A stretch of 64,000 nt of DNA, from positions 2,790,001 to 2,854,000 of the forward strand of contig AP018040.2 in NCBI GenBank assembly GCA_002356435.2, given 5' to 3'. The position numbers and the translations under genes are program-made. The DNA is from Petrimonas sp. IBARAKI (GTDB lineage: Bacteria; Bacteroidota; Bacteroidia; Bacteroidales; Dysgonomonadaceae). The notes beneath the pieces were generated by a model. That model had not been told where the DNA came from and searched no databases. It saw only the letters and a program-made list of their open reading frames with translations. Positions 55,009 through 63,366 of the stretch are shown here, piece by piece. Each line of letters opens with the position of its first letter. Positions within the stretch are counted from its first letter, which is position 1.

Positions 55009-56058
55009 ATGAAATATAGAATAATCTCAATTACATTGTTATTTTTCTCTCTCATACTGTTAAGTATCTCTTGCAGCAGTAACGAAACTACAATTTCGAA
55101 GGACACTTTCCGCGGAGTAGTTCTGTATCCAAGTGATATACGGTCACTCGAATCGGACAAACTTATTGATATTTTGAAAAGGGCGAAAATTAACCTGATA
55201 GGGCTACACTCCAACACCCTGACTGAGAATTTGGATAGTTTGAAAATATTTCTCAAAAGTCCAAATGGGCAATTATTGATTGACTTGTGCAAAAAAAATA
55301 AAATTGAGGTGGAATATGAGTGCCATGTACTACAGGAGATTCTTCCCCGTTCCTTATTTAACAACCATCCCGAATATTTTCGTGTGGATACAAATGGAGT
55401 AAGAAGGGGCGATCTCAATATGTGTTTTTCCTCTGAGGAGGCATGGTTTGTTGTTGAAAGAAATACAACGGAACTACTCAAATGGATCCAACCGACCACT
55501 AACCGCTATTTCTTTTGGATTGATGACTCATACGACGGATTTTGCCATTGTGATAAATGTAACCTTTATTCACCAAGTGATCAGGCACTGTTATACGAAA
55601 ACAGAATGTTGAAGATTATCCAGAAAGTGAATCCTAAGGCTAGTTTAGCTCATTTAGCCTATGCGAGTACATTGGAAGCACCGAAAACAATAAAACCAAA
55701 AGAAGGAATATTTCTCGAATTTGCCCCTATCGGCCGAAACTATGAAGATTCTTTGTCTTCCAAACAGCACAAAGCATTAAAAAAGAATTTGGAAATCTTT
55801 CCGAAAAGAACAGCACATGTATTGGAGTATTGGCTGGATGCCTCCATGTTTTCTGGTTGGGACAGAAATAAATGGAACAAAGTTCCTTGGAATGCCAATT
55901 ATTGCAAGCGGGATATTGAATTGTACCGGAGTTTGGGGATATGTTCTTTTACAACATTTGCCACATGGATGCTTCATCAACACTACTTTGAACTGTATGG
56001 ACAGGATGAAACGGTTGAAATATTAAAAGAATACGGGTCTTTGTTAAATGGGGACTAA
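55009..56058 (+). CDS. DUF4838-like lipoprotein, putative glycoside-hydrolase-fold protein
   Basis: 349 residues; lipoprotein signal ending LSISC (Cys22). The TIM-barrel-like body contains FFWIDDSYDGFCHCDKC (168-184). The WxDD plus CxCxxC arrangement and following 'NRMLKIIQKVNPKASLAHLAYAS' are as in DUF4838 proteins, which occur widely in Bacteroidota glycan loci without a proven reaction. Compared with full-length members it is short, with little outside the barrel. It is followed 30 bases later by a CBM9-like lipoprotein, suggesting they act together on a surface or periplasmic glycan. Confidence 0.65.
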   Translation: MKYRIISITLLFFSLILLSISCSSNETTISKDTFRGVVLYPSDIRSLESDKLIDILKRAKINLIGLHSNTLTENLDSLKIFLKSPNGQLLIDLCKKNKIEVEYECHVLQEILPRSLFNNHPEYFRVDTNGVRRGDLNMCFSSEEAWFVVERNTTELLKWIQPTTNRYFFWIDDSYDGFCHCDKCNLYSPSDQALLYENRMLKIIQKVNPKASLAHLAYASTLEAPKTIKPKEGIFLEFAPIGRNYEDSLSSKQHKALKKNLEIFPKRTAHVLEYWLDASMFSGWDRNKWNKVPWNANYCKRDIELYRSLGICSFTTFATWMLHQHYFELYGQDETVEILKEYGSLLNGD

Positions 56059-56088
56059 AACGAGTGCTAATGTAATTCCGTTAAAAAG

Positions 56089-56784
56089 ATGCGAAACGTT
56101 AATTTTTTGGTCAGTCTGATTGTTATGTTTTTGTCGGGTGAAGGATGTCGACTCAAACAACCCGATACATTTCTTATTGAATACCACACATCCGAAATTC
56201 AGATTGACGGGGATATCGATGGAATGGAATGGAGCCGCTCAACTACCTTAACTGATTTGTATTCTCCCTGGGCACCGGCAGAACGAGACAGTACAATTTT
56301 TCGTTGTTTTTTCTCTCAAAAATATTTTAATTTTTGTTTCGAGGTTATCGATAGAACCCTGACGGTTTTGGAATATACGGATGAAATAACTGTTGCGAAA
56401 GGGGATCGGGTTGAATTGTTTTTTAGTCCTTCTTCCAAACTATCCTCCTACTATTGTTTGGAAATAAATCCAAATGGGTATATTCTGGATTATAAAGCGC
56501 AGTTGTATCGTAAATTCAACTATTTGTGGAATTTTAATCATCGTGATATTGTTGGTAAGATCACGTCAACCGGCTATGTTGTGGAGGGACGCATCTCATT
56601 ATCAGAATTAAAAAAAATAGATATCGATCTTGATAAGGGTTTTTGTTTAGGCATCTTCAGGGCTGATTTTACAGGAGAAAATGAAAATTCCGTAATTTGG
56701 TACTCTTGGTTAAATCCCCATACAAAAGATCCGGATTTTCATATTCCTTCAGCATTTGGAAAATGTAAAATGAAACAGCTATGA
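56089..56784 (+). CDS. CBM9-like carbohydrate-binding lipoprotein
   Basis: 231 residues with a lipobox-like LSGEGC (Cys20). The body is one CBM9-like beta-sandwich: 'IQIDGDIDGMEWSRSTTLTDL' opening, 'KGDRVELFFSP', 'YYCLEINPNGYILDYKAQ', and a closing 'WYSWLNPHTKDPDFHIPSAFGKCKM' strand, as in PUL proteins labelled carbohydrate-binding family 9-like. No catalytic domain is attached. It probably binds sugar ends for the neighbouring DUF4838-like protein. Gene order and a 30-base gap support co-transcription. Confidence 0.78.
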   Translation: MRNVNFLVSLIVMFLSGEGCRLKQPDTFLIEYHTSEIQIDGDIDGMEWSRSTTLTDLYSPWAPAERDSTIFRCFFSQKYFNFCFEVIDRTLTVLEYTDEITVAKGDRVELFFSPSSKLSSYYCLEINPNGYILDYKAQLYRKFNYLWNFNHRDIVGKITSTGYVVEGRISLSELKKIDIDLDKGFCLGIFRADFTGENENSVIWYSWLNPHTKDPDFHIPSAFGKCKMKQL

Positions 56785-56914
56785 CCTATTTTTAAAGGCC
56801 CAAGCACAGTCAAGTTTTTTTAAATCCGAATTCTTTCTTTGTGAAGAAAGTACCAAAACCTGAGAAAATTGTTTTATTTTTACCGCAAAAAATTATATTC
56901 ATTCAAACAGCTTT

Positions 56915-57484
56915 ATGACAGAAAAGGAAAAAATGATTCGTGGAGAATTGTATATGGGTTCAGGTGCTGAATTATCCGGAGAACATTTGAATTCTGTACG
57001 ATTATGCAGGGAGTACAACGCAATCGATCCCGTCGAAAAAGGGAAGAGATCCGAGATATTGAAGGAACTTTGTCCGGTGCAAGGAGACAATGTACATATT
57101 GAAGGGCCTTTTTTCTGCGACTACGGATATAACATCCACTTCGGAAACAACGTCTACATCAATTATAACTGCACAATACTCGACGTGACAACTGTAACTA
57201 TCGGTAACGATGTACTGATAGGTCCTTCTGTAGAAATATATACAGCTGCACATCCGGTTCAATGGAAGCAGAGAGCTACGAGAATTGAATTTGGGAAACC
57301 TGTCTTCATCGGAAATAATGTGTGGATTGGAGGAAACACAACCATCTGCCCGGGGGTCAGCATAGGTAACAGAACAATTATCGGTGCAGGGAGCGTAGTA
57401 ACTAAAGATATACCTGACGATGTAATAGCGGCTGGGAATCCCGCAAGGATAATAAAACGGCTGGATACCGAATATTCACTGTAG
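56915..57484 (+). CDS. Hexapeptide-repeat sugar O-acetyltransferase (Maa/LacA family)
   Basis: 189 residues. The opening 'MTEKEKMIRGELYMGSGAEL' is typical of maltose/galactoside O-acetyltransferases. Left-handed beta-helix repeats follow (NIHFGNNVYINYNC..., TIGNDVLIGPSV, IGNNVWIGGNTTICPGVSIGN), with catalytic His113 in TAAHPV. It transfers acetyl from acetyl-CoA to a sugar hydroxyl in the cytoplasm, often for detoxification of non-metabolisable sugars. It follows 130 bases after the CBM9-like gene and may have its own promoter. Confidence 0.9.
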   Translation: MTEKEKMIRGELYMGSGAELSGEHLNSVRLCREYNAIDPVEKGKRSEILKELCPVQGDNVHIEGPFFCDYGYNIHFGNNVYINYNCTILDVTTVTIGNDVLIGPSVEIYTAAHPVQWKQRATRIEFGKPVFIGNNVWIGGNTTICPGVSIGNRTIIGAGSVVTKDIPDDVIAAGNPARIIKRLDTEYSL

Positions 57485-58015
57485 CTAAAAATGCATGCGA
57501 TAGCGTACTGATAATCATAAAGAAGAAAATAATGTTTTGTTTATTGTTTGTGGCATTCTGTTTGAAAGGACAGTCATAAACTCCGTCAACCCTTGAAATT
57601 CCCGGGGAGGGAACTACACAACCGACACTTCAAAGTGGTTAAGGGAATTAGAGGAAAGTATCGTTCCCGAAGCGAAGAGATTTTCGTTTCACTGGTTTTT
57701 TCCTATTTCGCTGAGTTTGGAGATCCGCTGAAAGATCCCGAAGTATCCTCTTACTCCGATTTTCTACTGCTACGTATCGCACAGGAAGCAGGAAGCAGGA
57801 AGCAGGCAGAATGCGAAAGACGCAAATATTCAGGTTAATACATCCTGGGAACTTGGTTCTGTCCCCGTAATACCGGCTTACAGAACATGTCAGGAACTTG
57901 TCGAACGAATCCACCGGGGACAGCCAACAACAAATTCACCACGGTCGGTATTCCTTAACCACACCTTAATGTAGTTAAGGAATGAAAAGGACAAACTCGC
58001 CCCGAGTCCGTAAAT
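57485..58015. other. Convergent intergenic region with short repeats
   Basis: About 530 bases between convergent genes. Contents: a tandem AGGAAGC microrepeat (about 57782-57806), an inverted pair CTGTCCCCG (57859-57867) and CGGGGACAG (57915-57923), and a 10-bp hairpin at 57950-57983. An 81-codon frame at 57593-57838 runs through the microrepeat and is not convincing. Possible remnant of a small REP/MITE-like element. Confidence 0.55.
57950..57983. terminator. Hairpin upstream of the GH106-like gene's 3' end
   Basis: ATTCCTTAAC (57950-57959) pairs with GTTAAGGAAT (57974-57983) across a 14-nt loop. It lies 33 bases beyond the stop of the minus-strand glycosidase gene, the expected place for a terminator of that transcript. 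Confidence 0.5.
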
Positions 58016-61000
58016 TCATTCATATACCGACATCAACACCGGACCGATAAGTCCGGCCCGCGGCTCACCCCGGTACGGTGTAGGGATAGTCTGATAGTGG
58101 TTAGACAGGGTACTGTACACCAGTACCTCGATATCGTTCTTACCATCTTTCACCAGTCCGGTAATGTCCAACTCATAGGGAGGGCTGATCAACACGCCAG
58201 CTGACTGCCCGTTAACTGTCACCTCGCAGGTAGCCACCACCTCTCCCAGTTTCAGCATGATCTGCTTTGCCCCCGCGGTGTTATTCAGTTCGTACGATTG
58301 ACGGTAACGGATCCCTCCGGAATAGTATCGTAACGCTCCCTCCTGTGACCAGTCTCCGCTCTTCATAAGTCCCGTTGAAGTTTTCAGTGTCACCGGTTCC
58401 CGCACCACAGCCGTACCCTGGTAACCTTTTTCCGCACGCACCGTGAAGGCAACCGTTGCTGTTCGCTCTTTCTTCTTCCTGAGTGTCACCCGATAACGGT
58501 TCATACCTCTTTTACCGGGTGTACGAAGGATCTGACTCCGTGCAACCTTCTCTCCATCGATCCAGAGGTCCGTCAGTTCACCCTGCAACACCAGAGTCAT
58601 CTCCTCCAGACCCGGTACTGCGTCAAAGCGGAAGTTCCACCGGTTGCGGGTACCGCCGTAAGGGTCAAACAGCAGGTGTTTGCCTGTAACCCAGCGCGAC
58701 GACACCTCATCGGCATAAGGGGATGGTTTCTCCGGCAGAGGCGTCTTCTCCGGAAAGAAGAGCACCATTCCGCGCAGACGCGTGTCGTTATACAAACCCG
58801 TGCGGGGCTTATAATCTAGCTGCTCCGACCGGTCGTATTGCACCTCCAAAGCATGCCATCCCTTCTTCAGGTGGACCGTCTCTTTCATCTCCTGCCCATC
58901 CACACGCACATATTGGGGCAATACCCCGTCTGACTCTATCCTATAAACCCCACCTTTCGGGGCATATACATACGTCTTGAAGCGCTGATTTTTCCCTTTG
59001 TCTAATATAAAGAAACGATCATCCACCTTCCCTTTCAAGCCGTGGTATCCCTGTGCTCCCGGATTGTCCCAAACGCCGTACTGCCAGGAGAAGGAGACCG
59101 GTGTCCATGCAATACCGTCAGCCTGGGTCATGAGTTGCGGGCCATAGCCGTAAATACCCTCCTCCCAATTGGCATCATTATAGTCCGGTTGCATCCAGTT
59201 GCCTGGCATCCCGTTGTCCGGGGCATAGCGGAACGAGCGGGCCTCCGCTCCTATCATACCGTCGAAAGCCGGAAAGCGGTAGTCTCCCCACTTGTTCTGA
59301 AGTGTAGGCAGCAACTCCGTCACCCATTCCCGCCCTAACGGTATCTCGTAACTAAGCCGGAGGGCTGTGCGGCCCTCATCCGCCATCAGTGGTTCGCCCG
59401 GAGAGAAAACAATCAGGTAGGAGTTACCCGTCTCTCTGTTCATCCGGATGCGGGTGCCGGCTTTATCTTGAGATAACACGGGACAGGCTTGTGCGGTACC
59501 GCTGTGGGCATCCCACAGCTCCACACGACCCGTAGCCCGGAAGAAGCATTCGCTCCCCTTTTCCACATCCTTCACCATATAAATATCCTTGTTACCCACC
59601 CTGCGATGCAGTACCTTGCCCCCATCCGGCCCAGGCCGGAAGTCGGGAGTAATAAGCCCCGCAACCTGTCGTTCCGGCGCTTCGGGGATATACCAACCCA
59701 CACCGCCGGCAGCATTCACCTGTTTCTTTGCCGGCTTACCCGCAGCTACCTCGGCTGCAGTAAGGCCAAATAGTTCACGCAGTATCGCCTCTACCTCGGG
59801 GTCCTTCTCTCCTTTTGCAGAAGTGGCCCTCGGCAGGCGACCTGTAGCTAGCACAATCCCTCCAGCGCGGTAAAACGCCAGCGCCCGGGTAAGGGATGAG
59901 TGGTGCATAGCCTCCATATCGGCCAAAACAAGCACTTTGTACCGTTCGTCCGCCATCCTCAGTTCACGCTCCTCAATACTCGCATCCCTCAACGAGCGAA
60001 AATCCACAAAATCAAAATCCAGTCCGCTGTTGCTCAGCCTTAGGGCCAGATCAAACACCCCGTCGGGTTTCGTACCGGGATAAGCCTGTATCGTCTCCGT
60101 TGGATACACTAGCGCAATATCACAAACATGAGAGCCCTGGCTCAGAATGAAACTCATCCGTTCGGTATAGTCTAGCCACCTTTTCATGTGAGGCCAGTAA
60201 GGCATTCGGAAATGAAAGTCGGGCGGCGCCCACTCCCACCATCCCCCGTGTGTGGAATAGTACAAGCCGTGCATGCACACCAGGTTTCCTCCGGCAACGA
60301 AGTGGTGGTCAATCTGATCGGTAAGCCAGGCTCCTGAACTGCCCCATCCCATACTGTGGAACGCCTCCAGCCAGGTACGAGGACGGCTGTAGAGGTGAGC
60401 GATGGAACTGGAAATTTTTGTTTCGAGGAAGCTCGATCCCCTTGCGGGAGCGTCGTTCCCGGGAGCGGTGAACCACGACATGGCCCGGAAGTAGTCTATG
60501 TATGCCATTGGGTCCTTGCCCCGGCTCAGATTGTCGCAACCGTACATCAATCCTCTGTCGGCATGCCACTGATAGATAGGCTTGTAGTAACGTTCTTCGG
60601 AAAGATCCATCAATACCTCGCAATAATCCATTCGTACGCGAGGAGTGACCGGACCTATGGATTCTTTTAAAGCGGGCAGATAGGGAACGATGTCATATCC
60701 TTTTCTGCGGATAAACTCCTCGCTGAAATCATCCGACCAGGTGAGCATGTGGATCGGATATGCGAGTTCATCCTGAAAAAAATAGTTCATCCCCGCGCGG
60801 CCCGCATCATCCATCCTCTCCTCAAAGCGATTGAAATATACATCCAATAATTTGTTGCCATGTTCGGGATGAATCACATAACCCGGTGCTGTAGTAATGG
60901 TGTAAATGCGACTGATTCCCTTGCCGGGAGCCCTCCATCGTATACGGCCGTCTGTCACGCTGTCTGTAAGTACTATTTTACCCGGCCATACTACTACCGT

Positions 61001-61594
61001 CAACAGGTTTTCTGGTTGCAAGGCATTGTAGGTTTCTCCTCCTCTGATGCTGTCCACGCGGATCACCAGCTCACCGCTGTAATCCCGGAATACCGCCACG
61101 GTGTCCAGTTCATCGGGATAGTATCCGTTACCGTTCCAACCCACGGTATAATCGTCGAGTCCGGCTCCCAGGCCACGGCGTCCAGCCTCACCCGAGAACC
61201 AATTCCAAACCTCCCACCATTTATCCGAAAAAACGTGAGGCACACCCGGTTCGGTCATACCGTAGAGTCCGTAGCCATCTCTGTTCTCCAACGTATCTAT
61301 GCGCGGAGAAGTATGAATGTAACTAACAGCAAAGCCATCCACTGCTGACGAAGAGAGGATGTCCAGTTGCTCCTGCAACCGTTCTTTCCTGAGCGAGTCT
61401 CCGTTCCACCAGTAGAAAGGAACATTGCCGTAACCCCCTGGGGGAGCAGCAAAGTGTTGTAGCAGGTCACTCTCGTAGGCTTTCTTAGGATAACCCTTCC
61501 CCTTTTGTAATTGTCCGGCGACAGGCTGCTGCAGAATAGTCAGCAGCAGTATCAATAACCACCCTTTCTTCACAACTTTTGTGCTGTTTTTCAT
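58016..61594 (-). CDS. Large exported glycoside hydrolase, GH106-like (putative alpha-L-rhamnosidase)
   Basis: 1192 residues with a signal peptide ending near PVAGQ28. The N-terminal 'VPFYWWNGDSLRKERLQEQL' region, the TIM-barrel segment 'YFFQDELAYPIHMLTWSDDF', 'LEAFHSMGWGSSG' and a C-terminal galactose-binding-like sandwich ('LGEVVATCEVTVNGQSAGVL') fit the GH106 alpha-L-rhamnosidase type, although the family is diverse. The gene is visibly GC-richer than the AT-rich SusCD loci to its left. Oppositely oriented and far from a SusCD, it may belong to a separate locus. Family assignment is from motif memory, so rhamnose specificity is tentative. Confidence 0.68.
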   Translation of the reverse strand: MKNSTKVVKKGWLLILLLTILQQPVAGQLQKGKGYPKKAYESDLLQHFAAPPGGYGNVPFYWWNGDSLRKERLQEQLDILSSSAVDGFAVSYIHTSPRIDTLENRDGYGLYGMTEPGVPHVFSDKWWEVWNWFSGEAGRRGLGAGLDDYTVGWNGNGYYPDELDTVAVFRDYSGELVIRVDSIRGGETYNALQPENLLTVVVWPGKIVLTDSVTDGRIRWRAPGKGISRIYTITTAPGYVIHPEHGNKLLDVYFNRFEERMDDAGRAGMNYFFQDELAYPIHMLTWSDDFSEEFIRRKGYDIVPYLPALKESIGPVTPRVRMDYCEVLMDLSEERYYKPIYQWHADRGLMYGCDNLSRGKDPMAYIDYFRAMSWFTAPGNDAPARGSSFLETKISSSIAHLYSRPRTWLEAFHSMGWGSSGAWLTDQIDHHFVAGGNLVCMHGLYYSTHGGWWEWAPPDFHFRMPYWPHMKRWLDYTERMSFILSQGSHVCDIALVYPTETIQAYPGTKPDGVFDLALRLSNSGLDFDFVDFRSLRDASIEERELRMADERYKVLVLADMEAMHHSSLTRALAFYRAGGIVLATGRLPRATSAKGEKDPEVEAILRELFGLTAAEVAAGKPAKKQVNAAGGVGWYIPEAPERQVAGLITPDFRPGPDGGKVLHRRVGNKDIYMVKDVEKGSECFFRATGRVELWDAHSGTAQACPVLSQDKAGTRIRMNRETGNSYLIVFSPGEPLMADEGRTALRLSYEIPLGREWVTELLPTLQNKWGDYRFPAFDGMIGAEARSFRYAPDNGMPGNWMQPDYNDANWEEGIYGYGPQLMTQADGIAWTPVSFSWQYGVWDNPGAQGYHGLKGKVDDRFFILDKGKNQRFKTYVYAPKGGVYRIESDGVLPQYVRVDGQEMKETVHLKKGWHALEVQYDRSEQLDYKPRTGLYNDTRLRGMVLFFPEKTPLPEKPSPYADEVSSRWVTGKHLLFDPYGGTRNRWNFRFDAVPGLEEMTLVLQGELTDLWIDGEKVARSQILRTPGKRGMNRYRVTLRKKKERTATVAFTVRAEKGYQGTAVVREPVTLKTSTGLMKSGDWSQEGALRYYSGGIRYRQSYELNNTAGAKQIMLKLGEVVATCEVTVNGQSAGVLISPPYELDITGLVKDGKNDIEVLVYSTLSNHYQTIPTPYRGEPRAGLIGPVLMSVYE

Positions 61595-61651
61595 CTTCAG
61601 TATCGTTAAGGATATTTTTATGTAATAGCCCGTTGTTCCGACTCTTTTAAT

Positions 61652-63346
61652 TTAGAATTTAAGTGTAAACCCACCCATCGCATTGAAACCCTGTGCCGGA
61701 TATCCGTACCAGATATCGTACTTCTGGAGCAGAAGATTGTTGGCTTTCAAGTGAATAGCAAAGGATTCATTGATGTCGTAAAGGGCTCCAAAATTGAGGT
61801 CGTTAATGTTGTTTATTTGTACATTTGTATCATTGAAGTAGGACCACCTGTCACCGGCAAAATAATAGTTGAGCATGAATTTCAGGTTGCTCGTGGCACT
61901 AAACGTAGTACTAATATCAGTTTCGAAACCCGGTTTGTTATAGGCTTTTGCATCAGGGATACCGGTGTCATTTACGGTATAAAAATTCTTTTTTATGCGC
62001 AACGCAATATCTAAAGGCGACCAGATGTTGGATTGAAGCATTCCTCCAATATGAGAATGAGAAAAATTTCCATAAAGAGGGGCTAATGATTCCTTAATTG
62101 ATGGCATATCGGGAGTCTCTGCCTGAACTATTTGATTTAATACCAAGAAATGCTCATCCTCGGTTTTCTTAAATCCTCCGAAAATATCGAAACGAAAACC
62201 ACTGACTTCGCCAATCTTTGCTCCGGCTTCGATATCAACAATTGAAAAGGATGATTTTACCGGTGTCATAGGGGTGATGTAACGCGACTCGTTCATCATA
62301 TCCAAATAGGTATTGCCGTCAATTCCACCTTTTATGTGAGCATAAAGGGAAGAATGTCCGGCAACCTTCAGGTCCAGTTCAATGTTTGGTGCAACCCGGA
62401 ATTTTGTTCCACCCAGCATCTGAAACAATAAATCAGCTCCCAACCTGGCTTTCCAGTTCAATCCTTCAAATGCGACATAGGGATTGGCACCCAACAGCGT
62501 AAAATCATCCATACCCTGACTATAAAAAACGCCAAGAAACTTTCCATCAACCCCTACCCGGCTGTCCCCACCCTGAAAAGGCTTATCCAGTCCAACTACG
62601 GCGTCGATGTGATTTCCTTTCAAACCGGCACTCGTCAAATCCGAACCGTATTTGCTAGCAAAATTCTTGAAATCGAAAAATCCACGATAATTAACAAGGT
62701 CCGATTTGTTGGACTCTACCCCCAATCCCAAGTTGAAAACGCCCAGTGTTTGGTTTACATTGTCGTAAAAGCGGTCATTCCCGAAAGTATTGCCGTAGTA
62801 ATTGAATGCATTATGCGAGTACGCGGCCTTGAGATTAAGTTTGAAGGCACTGAGCAGATGCCCGTACCGGAGCTGCCCCAGATTATCCATAAAAAAAGCC
62901 TTGTTACCCGCCGGATCACTCTCCTGTACGTAATTTATATCCCCGTTGGATGAGCTATGCAGAAAATTAAACGTGAGGTTGCTCTTTTCATTCTCGACAA
63001 GGCGATAGCCCAATGCCCCATCGATATTGGCATAATTTCCGGCTCCGAGCGAAACATATCCTTTTTTCGAACTGAAAGGAACCTCTGTCATTATGTTGGC
63101 GGGATCCGGGATAGCAATTTCCAACGGTGGCGTGGTTCTACCCGCCCAAGGCGAATAACCGGTATTGGCTTTCTTGATTGCCGGCTGCGGGACGGACGGC
63201 AATGAATTTATTTTATTGGCATCCTGCAGCGTTGGGTTGAACTCACGTTGAAGTTCCATCTGACGCCGTAACAAAGAGTCTTGTTGTTGGGCAAAAATAC
63301 CGGTAGATACAAGCAACAGGGCTACACTAAATATTGTCTTTTTCAT
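61652..63346 (-). CDS. Outer-membrane beta-barrel protein, TonB-receptor-like without plug
   Basis: 564 residues from the ATG at 63346 (an in-frame TTG two codons upstream is unlikely). Signal peptide MKKTIFSVALLLVSTGIFAQ. After a proline-rich linker (about 35-95), the protein is a run of amphipathic strands (GYVSLGAGNYANIDGALGY..., LNYYFAGDRWSYF) ending GFNAMGGFTLKF with a terminal Phe. No plug domain or TonB box is evident, so it is not a complete TonB-dependent receptor. It begins 20 bases after the stop of a TPR protein; the pair looks like a conserved chromosomal unit rather than part of the glycan loci. Confidence 0.75.
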   Translation of the reverse strand: MKKTIFSVALLLVSTGIFAQQQDSLLRRQMELQREFNPTLQDANKINSLPSVPQPAIKKANTGYSPWAGRTTPPLEIAIPDPANIMTEVPFSSKKGYVSLGAGNYANIDGALGYRLVENEKSNLTFNFLHSSSNGDINYVQESDPAGNKAFFMDNLGQLRYGHLLSAFKLNLKAAYSHNAFNYYGNTFGNDRFYDNVNQTLGVFNLGLGVESNKSDLVNYRGFFDFKNFASKYGSDLTSAGLKGNHIDAVVGLDKPFQGGDSRVGVDGKFLGVFYSQGMDDFTLLGANPYVAFEGLNWKARLGADLLFQMLGGTKFRVAPNIELDLKVAGHSSLYAHIKGGIDGNTYLDMMNESRYITPMTPVKSSFSIVDIEAGAKIGEVSGFRFDIFGGFKKTEDEHFLVLNQIVQAETPDMPSIKESLAPLYGNFSHSHIGGMLQSNIWSPLDIALRIKKNFYTVNDTGIPDAKAYNKPGFETDISTTFSATSNLKFMLNYYFAGDRWSYFNDTNVQINNINDLNFGALYDINESFAIHLKANNLLLQKYDIWYGYPAQGFNAMGGFTLKF

Positions 63347-63366
63347 TTTCAATTATTCATTGTGAA

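Noticed and set aside
57593-57838. 81-codon plus-strand frame
   Set aside because: Runs through an AGGAAGC microrepeat, shows no recognisable motif and has no ribosome-binding context.
60860-61348. 162-codon plus-strand frame
   Set aside because: Antisense to the GH106-like gene; long spurious frames are expected in this GC-richer stretch.
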